The notes under the pieces: generated by a model | Database searches by the model: none | Told to the model about the DNA's origin: nothing | Seen by the model: the letters and a program-made list of their open reading frames with translations, nothing else | NCBI GenBank assembly: GCA_022414725.1 | Contig: CM039464.1 | Span: 47,257,843 to 47,321,842, forward strand | Length of the DNA stretch: 64,000 nt | Source of the DNA: Microglena sp. YARC | Taxonomy: Eukaryota; Chlorophyta; Chlorophyceae; Chlamydomonadales; Chlamydomonadaceae | Reading direction: 5' to 3' | Shown: positions 41,824 to 54,631 of the stretch, piece after piece | How the letters are laid out: every line of letters starts with the position of its first letter | How positions within the stretch are numbered: the stretch's first letter is position 1 | Translations under genes and position numbers: made by a program

Positions 41824-44800
41824 GCTGCTGCTGCGCATGATGCTGATGAGCATATGCTGCTACTGCTGCTGCTGCTGCTGCTGAGCATATGCTGATGCAT
41901 GAAAGCATATCCATTGTGCCCTGAACTATGTGTAGGTATCCTTCTCAACACAGCTTAACTCAATTTAAGTGAGCTCGACCGAAGTCAAGCTATTTAGCCT
42001 ATGTTCATGATTTGCAGCTCACTGGACCACTTCAGCTTTGTCATGGAAGACCTACATCTAGCTCCAGAGCAAATCCTGATTACATTTTTGCTCCACTCCA
42101 CTCCACTCCACTCCACTCCACTCCACTCCACTCCACTCCACTCCACTCCACTCCAGTCCACTCCACTCCACCCCACCCCACCCCACCCCACCCCACCCCA
42201 CCCACCTCACCCCACTCCACTCAACTCCACTCCACTCAACTCCTCTCCACCCCACCCCACCCCACCCCACTCCAATCCAATCCAATCCAATCCAATCCAA
42301 CCCACCCCAATCCAATCCAATCCAATCCAATCCAATCCAATCCAATCCAACCGTTTCCAATCCAACAAAGTTTCATATGACATGTTCATGGTCTGTATGC
42401 AGGTCGCTGGACCAGTTCAGCTTGTCTGTCATGGGAGACCTGCATCTAGCTCCAGAGCAGATGCATCTATTCGATGATGCCAGGGACCAGCTCCTTAACG
42501 TCATGTCTGACACCTCACAAGGTACTGTGGTTTCTAGGTTGACTGGGTCGGGGGTGGAGCCGCGGATGGGGATGGGGTGCGGGTGGGGTGGGGGTGGGAT
42601 GGGGGTGCGGGTGGAGGTGGGGGTGGGGATGGGGATGGGGGTGAGGTGGGTATGGAGATGGAAGTGGGGGTGGGGATGGGGATGCGGGTGGGGATGGAGG
42701 TGGGGTATAATTGGGAATGGGGATGGGAATGGGGATTGGGATTGGGATGGGGGTGGGGTGGGGATGGGAATGGGGGTGGGGGTGGGGATGGGGACGAGGA
42801 TAGGGGTGGGAGTGGGGTGGGGGTGGGAATGGGGATGAGGGTGGGGATGGAGGTGGGGTAGAATTGGGGATGGGAATGGGATGCGGATGGGGATGGGGAT
42901 GGGGATGAGGATGGGATGGGGTGGGGGTGCGGATGTGGGGATGGAGGTGGGTGTGGGAATGGGGATAGGGATAGGGGGTGGGAGTGGGGGTGGGGGTGGG
43001 GGTGAGGATGGAGATAGGGGTGGGAGTGGGGCTGGGGTTGGGGATAGGGGTGAGGATGAGGATGATAATGAGATGACAGCTCTAGTCATGTCTCTCCTGA
43101 ACATCCCTTAGTAATAATCACCCCTCCCTCCCCCCCCACCACTTACCCACCCCACCCCCCCACCCCACCCCCCCCACCCCACCCCACCCCACCCCACACA
43201 CACACCACACACACACCAACTAAAATCCTCAGAATTGTGATTGTATATTTGGCTTGCAGGGGCGCGCATTGTGCAGCTGGGAGATCTGGGCCATAAACAG
43301 CACAAATCTGGTAGCCGCTCTTGCTTCGAGTTTGCCAAGTAAGTGTTTTACAGTGTTTAATCAAATACAACGTGAAAAAATTAAACATGAAAACATGTAA
43401 ATCTGTTAGCCGCTCTTGCGTCGAGTTTGCCAAGTGAGTATTCTACTGTGTGTAAGCAAATAAAACGTAAACACATGTAAGCATGTTAAACTGTAAATCT
43501 GTTAGCTGCTTTTACTTTGAGTTTGCCAAGTGAGAATTCTACAGTGTGTAAGAAAAGCAAGTGTTACAAAAACGTTATAATAAAAAAATGGAAAATGAAA
43601 ATCCGGTAGCTGCTCTTGCTGTGAGTCTGCCAAGTGAGTATGTTACAGTGTTTAATCAAATACAACAGTAAAAAATGTTAACAAGAAAAACGTAAATCCG
43701 GTAGCCGCTCTTGCTTTGAGTTTACCAAGTGTGTATTCTACTGTGTAAGCAAATAAACGTTAATACATGTGAACATTGGTAGCTGCTTTTACTTTGACTT
43801 TGCCAAGCGAGTCTTCTACAGTGTGTAAGCAAAACAAGTGTTACAAAAACGTTAAAACAAAAAACAAATAAATGGAAATCCGGTAGCTTCTCTTGCTTCA
43901 AGTTTGCGAATTGAGTCTCCTACAATGTGTGTTGCAAGTAAACGTTAGAAAAGTGTAAAAATGTAGAATTGGAAATCTATTAGCTGCTTACATTGAGTTT
44001 GCCAAGTGAGTCTTCCATCGACTGTGTGTAAGCAAAACAAGGTGGGAAATGTAAAAATGTAAAAATGTAAATCCGGTAGCTGTTTTTTCTTTTGAGTTTG
44101 CTGAGAGAGTATTTTACTAAGTGTGTAAGCAAAACAAGTGTTACAAAAACGTTAACATAAAAAATGAAAAAATGAAAATCCGGTTGCTGCTCTTACTTTG
44201 AATTTGCCAAGTGTGTTTGCAAGCAAACGTTATAAATATTTTAAAATGTAGAATAGGAAATCCATAAGCTGCTTACATTGAGTTCGCCAAGTGAGTCTTC
44301 TATGTAGTGTAAGCAAAAAAAGGGGGGAAATGTAAAAATGGAAATCCGGTAGCTGGTTTTTCTTTTGAGGTCGCCGAGAGAGTATTCTACTTAGTGTGTA
44401 AGCAAAACAAGTGTTACAAGAACGATAAAATAAAAAATGAAAAAATGGAAATCCGGTTGCTGCTCTTGCTTTGAGGCTGCCAAGTGAGTATTCTACAGTG
44501 TGTAAGCAAAATAAGTGTTACAAAAACGTAAAAAAACAAAAATGGGCAGTGTTTTTTATTTGTGCGACCCCGAACGCTACGCCCCCCGAACCCCCATTGA
44601 AGAGAGGGGCGCTTAGCGCCGAGCGCTTCGCGCTCTACAGACGGTGCTACCGCACCATCCCATGTGGTCGCCACTTGTGGCTACCAAATTGGCCTGAAGA
44701 TTTCTGAAATATAAAACACTGAAAATGGCAGCTGCTCTTGCTTGAGTTCGCCAAGTGAATAGTCTACAGTGTCTTGGCAAATAAACGTTAGAAATATATG

Positions 44801-47800
44801 AAAATATTGAAGCGTAAATCCGTTAGCTGCTTACTTCGCGTTCGCCAAGTGAGTCTTTCACTGACTGTGTGTAAGCAAAAAAGGAAACAAACGTGAAAAT
44901 GGAAATCCGGCAGCTGTTTTTTTACTTTTGAGTTCGCCAAGTGTATATTGCGTGTGTAATCAAAACAAGTGCTACAAAAACGTAACAAATAAAAATTGTA
45001 TATACAGTGTGTAAGCAAAACAAAAAGGGCTACAAAAACGTTACAAATAAATTGGGAAAAGGAAAATCCGGTAGCTCCTCTTCCTTTACGTTCGCCAAGT
45101 GAGTATTCGCCAACTGTATGTTAGCATGTCAAAATATAAATATGTAAACAAGTAAAAATATAAAAATGTAAATTTGGTAGCTGCTCTTGCTGTGAGTCTG
45201 CCAAGCGAGTCTTCCACTGTTTCTTTTAGGGGCTACGCATAGCAGCAGGGATACGTTTGGCGGGCTGCCGAGATAGATGAGGGGGTGGGGGCTTGGAGGG
45301 AGGTGAAGTACCTGCGTAGGTGGGTTAGGGTGAGGGTGGGAGTCAGGGTGGGAGTGAGTGAGTAGTTAGGGGGACCAATTTTTAGGGGCTACGCAGAGCA
45401 GCAGGGATATGTTTGGCGGAGCCCCCTCTTCAAGGAGGCATGAGCCCCCAGGGTTACCCCGTTGTCCGTTTGTCTGACCGATATGAAGCCTGACGCGTAA
45501 CTAACTCGCTTCCGTTGCCACTTGTCGCTCCGTCGCGAAAACTCTCCGCCAATTTTTAGCGTCGCTTGTGGCGCTGCATAGAACTCCTTTCCTGCTATAT
45601 ATAGCGATCGCTATTTTTGACCCCGATTTGGCCCACATTGCCGCTATACAAATTACATAAATGTTAAATTGACTCTAAATGGCACAAATAGCCCTGAAAG
45701 CTATTAAAAGCTATAAAACGCTGTCTCTGAGGAGGCCTAACCCACTTTCAAATTTGTTTTAAATCCCTGCATAGCAGCTTCTAGGCAGCTCCTTTTGCCC
45801 AACCTTGGGCCAAACCTGAAGCTAGCTAGTGCGTCCGAATCCTGGCATGACAGGAATTCAACAGACAACTCCAACCAACACACACACCTCCAACACGCAC
45901 ACAACTCCAACTAACACACACAACTCCAACTAACACACACAAATACACTCCTCCAATACACCCACCCACCCCCAACTATCACACACATACCTCCAACACA
46001 CACACACACCTCCAACCAACACACACACCCCCAACACACACTCACCTATAAATAGCACACACACACTCCTCCAACACACACACTTCCAACACACAAATGT
46101 GCCCGTGGCCTGACAGACTCAAGGGGGACTTATGAACACCACAAAACATTTATATGCCAAACTGTCTTTCAAGGAAGTTCTTCGATAGTTTCACTGGTAC
46201 CAAGGCTGCTCTAATTATGGGACCCCACCCCACCCCACCCCCACCCCCACCACCCTCTCCAACCTCGACCCTAATCACACGACCTTCCCCCCCCTTCCCA
46301 ACCCCCAACACCCAACCAACCCAACCCCAACCCCAACCCCAACCCCAACCCCAACCCAACCCCAACCCAACCCCAAACCCAACCCCAACCCCAACCTCAA
46401 CCCCAACCCCAACCCAACCCAACCCAACCCCAAACCTCAACATCAACCCCAACCCCAACCCAACCCCAACCCCAACCCCAACCTCAACCCCAACACCAAC
46501 ACCAACACCAACCTCAACATCAACCCCAACCCCAACCCCAACCCCAACCCCAACCCCAACCCCAACCCCAATGCAAATTTTGTAGGAAGTTTCATCGACA
46601 GTTTTCACTGTGCCAAGGCTGCTTTGATTCTGGGAAACCTCAAATTCCCCCCCCCACCCCTCCACCCCCCCCCCCACCCTCCCCCCCCCCAACCCCCCAA
46701 CCCCAACCCCAACCCAACCCCAACCCCAACCCCAACCCCAACCCCAACCCCAACCCCAATGCAAATTGTGTAGGAAGTTCATCGACAGTTTCACTGGTGC
46801 CAAGGCTGCTCTGATTTTGGGAAACCACGACCTGGGTACGTGCATGTTAGGGGGTCAGTTCATCAGTGCTTCTTTTTAAGCCCTTCCTATACGGTTGGGC
46901 AAGTCTCTTTAGCCTATTTGGCCTACCCCTGGACGGTAACTTACATACATGTTGGTGGCAGGGGTAGTGATAACACCTGGTGGGGTGTGGTATTAATGGA
47001 ACCCCATCTTACGGCGGTAAAGAACGGGCTGCTGCTTTACCTGGACAAAGCCATGGCAGTTGACAGCGACCGCGAACACTAAAGCGCACCCGTAGGGATT
47101 TGAAGCCTGCGCCTTTGGATTTCAACGAGCTCTACCATTAAGCCGTTTGTCGAAACGGGATAAGATGTGGAGGGCGTACAGGGGTGGTGATGAGGGTGCA
47201 GGGGAGGTGGCGTTCAAATCAAGTTCAAATGCAACAAGTTCAAATAAAGTTCAAGTTCTAGTTCAAATCACAAGTGGCAGTCCAAAGGCACCACCATACG
47301 CATTTTCAAAACCGACTTTGTGTGTTTTGAATTGTTAATATTTCTGCAACAAATGTCGAGCAGCCAAATTGTTGGCTGGAGCCAATTTATCCCAGTCCAA
47401 ATTGAAACACAGTATTGTGCTTTTAGTCCGTTTTAGTTGTTAATGTTACTGCCAAAGATGCTGAGCAGCCAAATTGTTGGCTGGAGCCATGTAACCAAGT
47501 CCAAGTTCAAACACAGTTTTGTGATTTGAATTGTTAATTTCACTGCCAAAGATGCTGAGCAACCAAATTGTTGGCTGGAGCCATGTAACCACGTCCAAGT
47601 TCAAACACAGTTTTGTGATTTGAATTGTTAATTTCACTGCCAAAGATGCTGAGCAGCCAAATTGTTGGCTGGAGCCCTGTATCCCAGTCCAAGTTCAAAC
47701 ACAGTTTTGTGATTTGAATTGTTAATTTCACTGCCAAAAATGTCGAACAGCCAAATGTTTGGTTAGAGGCATGAATCACAGTCCAAGTTCAAACACACTG

Positions 47801-49840
47801 TCGTGATTTGATTTGTTAATTTTACTGCCAAAGATGCTGAGCAGCCAAATTGTTGGCTGGAGCCATGTAACCAAGGCCTAGTTCAAGCACACTTTCGTGA
47901 TTTGAATTGTTAATTTCTGCCAAAAATGTCCAGCAGCCAAATTGTTGGCTAGAGCCCTGTAACCAAGTCCAAGTTCAAACTCATTTTTGCGATTTGAATT
48001 GTTAATATTACAGTAGATTTCTAGCCCCCACCTCCTACACACACACACCAAACTCCCTTTCAAATCTACAGAGGGGGCAGAGTTCGATGAGGATGGTGAA
48101 AACCTGGCGTGCTGGCAAGAAACGTTCCAGCAACCTCATTATTGGATGGCTGAAGTAGGACCTGCAATTATGCTGGGTATCTCAACCACGCGATACCGCT
48201 CAAATGCAAATAGGTATATGAGCACTGTGTGTCTGTTTGGGTGTGGGTGTAGGTGTAGGTGTGGATGGTGTGGGGTGTGGGTGTTATTGTGTGTGAGGGG
48301 GGGGGGGGGGGGGGGGGGTGATATTCACATTCGAATTCAAATTACCTCTCAACCACGCGATACCGCTCTATATGCAAATAGGTATATGAGCACTGTTTGT
48401 CTGTTTGTGTGTGTGTGGGGGTGGTGTGTGTGGGGGGGGGGGGGGGGGGGGGGGGGGGCGTGTGGTTTGTGTGTGTGTCTGAGGGATGGGGGTGGGGGTG
48501 TGTGTGGGGGGGGATGATCATATTCACATTCAAATTCAAATAACATCTCAACCACGCGATACCGCTCAAATGCAAGTAGGTATATGAGCACTGTGTGTCT
48601 GTTTGTGTGTGTGTGAGGGTGGGGTGGGGGGTGGGGGGATAATATTCACATTCGAATTCAAATAACCTCTCAACCATGCGATTACCGCTCAAATGCAAAT
48701 AGGTATAATGAGCACTGTGTGTCTGTTGACTGCTTATGTACATTGGTATGGATGGATGGTTGGTATGGATGGATGGATGGATGGATGGATGGATGGATGG
48801 ATGGACTAGTACGGTAGCCCGTGTGGCCGTTGGCCACCCCCCACCTATCCCACCCAGGCCCTGGATTCTGGTCTGGGTAACAGGTTAAATTATGTTCTTG
48901 TATGTACCCCCTACCCCACCCGCACCCCTCATCTTCCCCTTGGCATACACACAGACAAGATATTATCCCCAAAGCATGCTCCCCTTCCCCCTCCCACCCC
49001 ATCTACACACTTTCTCTTTCTCCCCCCTCCCCTCACCCAGTCATTTCCACCCATGGTGGGGCACCCTCGACCCTCCCCCCCACTTTCTCTTTCCCTTACC
49101 ACCGGCGCGCATGCGTAATCCCCTTCTCCCTACCTCAACCCTTCCACTCCAGCTGTGGGCCTAGATCATGCAGAAATACAAAGTGGATAAAGAGCAGGCT
49201 GCAGATCCAACCTGCCAATATCTTACGAAAGCCGACCCCGCTGATAATACCGGGTCTGCGCAATCACACAGCGACATGCCCGCAGCTTCTTCTTTGCACG
49301 TAACATAGTTGGGTCTGCAGCTGTTGTTTTGACCAGCAAAATTCATCCAGTCCTGTATCGCAACATGCTAAGCAACCGATGTATCAATGCTTGAAGCAAT
49401 GAAAAGAGATTGGATGAGGGGTGCAAGGGCCATATAGCTTAGGGGTAGGTAATGCCAGTGGAGGTCTCAAGAAATTCAAAAATATCTCGCAATAATTGCC
49501 TGCCGACCAGGCAATGCGATGGCATGACGTTGGTGCAGAGGATGATAAGTTATAACACATCAATCGCGAATTGCGCGGGGCAGCCTGCCTGGCAGCATGA
49601 GGTTATAATAACGTCTTGCTGACGTCTTGCCTGATTAGTAGCCTGGCGTTGATTTTCAGGGCTTGGCTGCATGAGCTTCGCGCCTGGCCTGTTTGTAAGC
49701 TGCGCGTTGCTGTGGGTTAGCAGCATCTGCTAAATGGCCTGTCAGGATGTACCCAGCAAAGAACGATGACCCCCCCCCCACCCACACACACCACCGCCCA
49801 ACCATTCACCATCAAACACATAAGAACGAATTCTCACATG

Positions 49841-49893
<53 letters not shown>

Positions 49894-51632
49894 ACACACA
49901 CACAACACCACCACCACTGACCACCACCACACAACACCACCACCCTCTGTCGATCCCTCCCTCCCTCCCCCTCTACCCCTGCTTGCCTGCCGCACCTGTT
50001 GATTAACACTTACACTTCCCTCCTCCCTCTATCTCCCCCCATCCTCCCTCAGTCCCTACCCCCCATCCCTCCTTCCTCCCCACCCCCACCCCACGCACTC
50101 CCTCCCACCCGCTCCCACTCACTCCACTCTCACTCCCTCCCACCCACTCCCTCCAAATTCATACCTGCCCCCCACCCCACCCCAGACCCCCCACCCCCCA
50201 CCCACCCACTCCCACTCCCACCCACTCCCTCCAAATTCATACCTGCCCCCCCCCCACTCCAGACCCCCCACACCCCACCACCCACTCCCACTCCCACCCA
50301 CTCCCACAAATTCATACCTGCCCACCTCCCCAACCCACCCCAACCCACCCACTCCCACCCACCCACTCCACTCACTCCACTCTCACTCACTCCCTGCCAC
50401 TCCCTCAGAATTCATACCTGCCCCACCCCACCCCACCCACCCCACCCACCCAACCCAACCCAACCCAACCCAACCCAACCCAAACCCAACCCAACCCAAC
50501 CCAACCCAACCCAACCCACAGCCACCATGAGGTGTACATCTGCGATGAGCAAGTGGAGTGGTTTGAGCGTCAGGTCAAGGCGTACAGTGACCGCCCTGTC
50601 ATAGTGTTTTCTCATGCGCCCCCGATTGGGTGTGGACTTAAGGTATGATTTTTAATATATTATAAGCAAGGGGGGGGGGGGGGGGGGAGGCGAGAAAAAA
50701 AGCTGCCGTAACGCATCTTCGCTTTGGATAGAGCTTATCATCAAACAAAAATAAAATAAAAAAGTTGTTTTTTAGCCAAAAAATGTTGTACATAAGTTAG
50801 AGGGGTCCAAAGTTGTTTTCACCCAAAGCGGCCCAAATCTTAACTTCGCGATAAATCACGTTTGAGCAACCTTACGAAAGATGTAAGAGCATAACTGGAA
50901 TGGGCACGAAAAGATCTTTCGAACGACCCCGATTTTAGGGGGGGTAGGGTGAGGTAATCGGGTTTTAGGAGGGGTGGGGTGGGGGGGGGGGTCCAAAAAC
51001 TTTTTTTCAACTTTATTTCCCCCTCATTTTGTATGAAACTTCCACAATTCCAACTCCCATCTGAATCGGACACCATATTGAACATGCGGTCCAAAATCTG
51101 TCTCTCTGCCCCCCCCCTGATAATAAGGTATGATATTATTAGGGGCATCTCCAGGCGCGTCTCAAATGAATTTATCTGAGTTTTGAAATTATCCGAGTCC
51201 TGGCTTCCTGGTGTGTCAAAATCCGATTTTCGAAAAATGAAATTTTGATCTGAGTGAGATTCGAATTTTGGTCCAAGCGCCCCCGCCTGGGTCCCCTCTG
51301 TCTCCACACAGGTCCTCCAAACCCTGACCCCCTGCCCCCCAACAGGTGCTCCAACATGTGCATGTCAAGAATCGATGTCCATGGCTGAACCACAGCTACC
51401 CCCAACCCTTGCCTTCACACAGATGCTCCAAACCCTGCCCCCCTGCCTCCACACAGATGCTCCAAACCCTGACCCCCTGCCTCCATACAGGTCCTCCAAA
51501 ATGTGCACGTCAAGAATCGATGTGCATGGCTGAACCACAGCGACCGTCCAGAGCGCTTCATTAACATTGTGAATGAGAATCCCAACATCAAGCTCTGGTT
51601 CTCAGGTTAGTAATTGTTTGTTGTTGCTGTTT

Positions 51633-51665
<33 letters not shown>

Positions 51666-52950
51666 TTTGTTTTTTGTTACAGTTCAGGGGGTAGCCAAAT
51701 AGGCTAAAGGATCTTGCCCAATCTTGGAATTAGGAGGGGCTAAGAAGAAAAATAGCGGTGATATGAACCAAACATCAAGCTCTGGTTCTCAGGTCTTTCA
51801 TTGTTGTTATTCCTTTTTTTTGAAGTCCAGGGGGTAGCCAAATAGGAACTTGCCCAATCTTGGAATTAGGAGGGGCTTAATGGACTTGCCTAACCTTAGA
51901 ATTAGGAGGGGCTAATAAACAAAACTGGTGATTTAACCAAGCATCAAACTCTGGTTCTCAGGTCATTCACTTATAGTACTTGCAGGTTGTACAACAGATG
52001 CAGATATGGCAGTTAAAGACATTACTGGTTGTACAACAGATGCAGATATGGCTGTTATAGACATTACAGGTTGTACAACAGATGCATATATGACAGTTAT
52101 AGACATTACAGGTTGTACAAGAGATGCATATATGACAGTTATAGACATTACAGGTTGTACAAGAGATGCATATATGGCAGTTATAGACATTACAGGTTGT
52201 ACAACAGATGCATATATGACAGTTATAGACATTACAGGTTGTACAAGAGATGCATATATGACAGGTATAGACATTACAGGTTGTACAAGAGATGCATATA
52301 TGACAGTTATAGACATTACAGGTTGTACAAGAGATGCATATATGACAGTTAAAGACATTACAGGTTGTACAAGAGATGCATATATGGCAGTTATAGACAT
52401 TACAGGTTGTACAACAGATGCATATATGACAGTTATAGACATTACAGGTTGTACAAGAGATGCATATATGACAGTTATAGACATTACAGGTTGTACAAGA
52501 GATGCATATATGACAGTTATAGACATTACAGGTTGTACAACAGATGCAGATATGGCAGTTATAGACATTACAGGTTGTACAACAGATGCAGATATAGCAG
52601 TTATAGACATTACAGGTTGTACAACAGATGCAGATATGGCAGTTATAGACATTACAGGTTGTACAACAGATGCAGATATAGCAGTTATAGACATTACAGG
52701 TTGTACAACAGATGCAGATATGGCAGTTATAGACATTACAGGTTGTACAACAGATGCAGATATAGCAGTTACAGACATTACAGGTTGTACAACAGACGCA
52801 GATATGGCAGTTATAGACATTACAGGTTGTACAACAGATGCAGATATGGCAGTTATAGACATTACATGTTGTAGAACAGTTGCAAATCTGGCAGTTATAG
52901 ACATTACAGGTTGTACAACGGATGCTGATGTGGCAGTTATAGACATTACA

Positions 52951-52997
<47 letters not shown>

Positions 52998-54599
52998 TAC
53001 AGTAATTGATATTACAGATGTAGAAATCACGTGTATAGATATACCAGTTATAAACATTACAAATGTAGACATTACATAGATAGATATTGCAGTAATAGGC
53101 ATTACAGATGGATAGAAAACTGAGAGACAGACTTGCAGACTTACAGACTTGCATTGGAGGTGAGAGAAGACTTATGCTTCTGTCCCTATGTGTAAAATTA
53201 AATAGTCTACGTACCCTTGCATGGTAACACACTCAAAAATATTATTTACAGAATGTGAGTCACTTTGATTTCAGTTCCGAGCAATTTGGAACTTGCACGG
53301 CTTTGTTCCACACTCGTCCCACATTCATTTATTGGGGTGTTTTTGTTCCACATTTCGTCCCACATTGGGGCGTTTTTGTGCTACACTCTTGTTCCACATT
53401 GGTGCGTGTTTCAGACTTTGGCTCCTATGGAAATACTGTGATATCTTTGCTACTTGCTCATCATCATGTGCATAACAAACAAAAAGTAATGATAACGCCT
53501 GGTGGGGCGTGGTGTTAAGGTAACCCGTCGTACACGGGTAGGGAGGGGTCTTCTACCTCAACTGGACAAGCTACCACCGCGGTTGACAACGACCTGCAAC
53601 GCCAAGTGCGACCGATGGGGGAGTCGACCCCCCGACTCTTCATCCTCAGAGTGATTTGGTCTACACTAGACCAATGTATATCACTGAAAGGGGCTATGTG
53701 CATAACATACATACACAAAACAAACTGCGGTAGAAAGATGCGGTAGAAAAGGATGCTGTAGAAGCTTACACCGCTCAGGTTAGCACAAGTAAATTACAAC
53801 TGTAGCACGAACTCAGGGCCCCTGTCGATAAAACTATCGTTTGGGATTCAGTTCAACAGATTTTTAGGATTCAGTTCAACAGCTTTTTGGGATTCAGTTC
53901 AACAGCTTTTTGGGATTCAGTTCAACAGCTTTTTGGGATTCAGTTCAACAGCTTTTGGGGATTCAGTTCAAAAGCTTTTTGGGATTCAGTTAAACAGCTT
54001 TTTCACCTTCCTTATATCATATAAGGCTTTAGCCCCTCCTGATATCATGGTTGGGCCAGCCCCTTTAGCCTATTTGGCTACTCCTGGACTGTAACAACTT
54101 ATATTGTTCTTCGTCATGTTCAGGTCACTTCCACTTATTTTTTCTTCAATCTCCTTCTTCCTTCTTTTTTTCTGTTTTCTTCTATTTTTTCTATCTTGGC
54201 TACTTCTCATCATGGTCAGGTCACTTCCACTTCTTCTTTCTTCATCCCCCTTCTACCTTTTCCTTTCTTTCTTTTTCTTGTTCTATTTTTTCTATCTTTG
54301 CTACTTCTCATCATGTTCAAGCCACTTCCACTTCTTCTTTCTCCAATCTTTTTTCTTTCTTTCTACCTTTCCTTTTATCTTTGCTACTTCTCATCATGTG
54401 CAGACCACTTCCACTTCTTCTTTTTTAAATTTGTATTATTTCTTTCTACCTTTCCTTTTATCTTTGCTGATTCTCATCATGTACATGCCACCTCCACTTC
54501 TTCTTCCTTTAATCGTTTTTCTTTCTTTTTTTCTTTTCTTTTATCTTTGCTACTTCTCATCATGTGCAGGCCACTTCCACTTCTTGTTTCTATAATATG

Positions 54600-54631
<32 letters not shown>

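Noticed and set aside
40789..41951. Long reverse-strand frames with repeated [12 protein letters not shown]
   Set aside because: They follow the 55-60-bp tandem repeat and the TGA microsatellite; no domain or splice structure.
46150..46845. Frames of [11 protein letters not shown] or NPNPNP repeats
   Set aside because: CCCCAA array translations. Only 46774-46835 is coding.
51963..53232. 327- to 421-residue frames of the 42-bp repeat
   Set aside because: A repeat whose unit length is a multiple of three stays open in several frames; no gene evidence.
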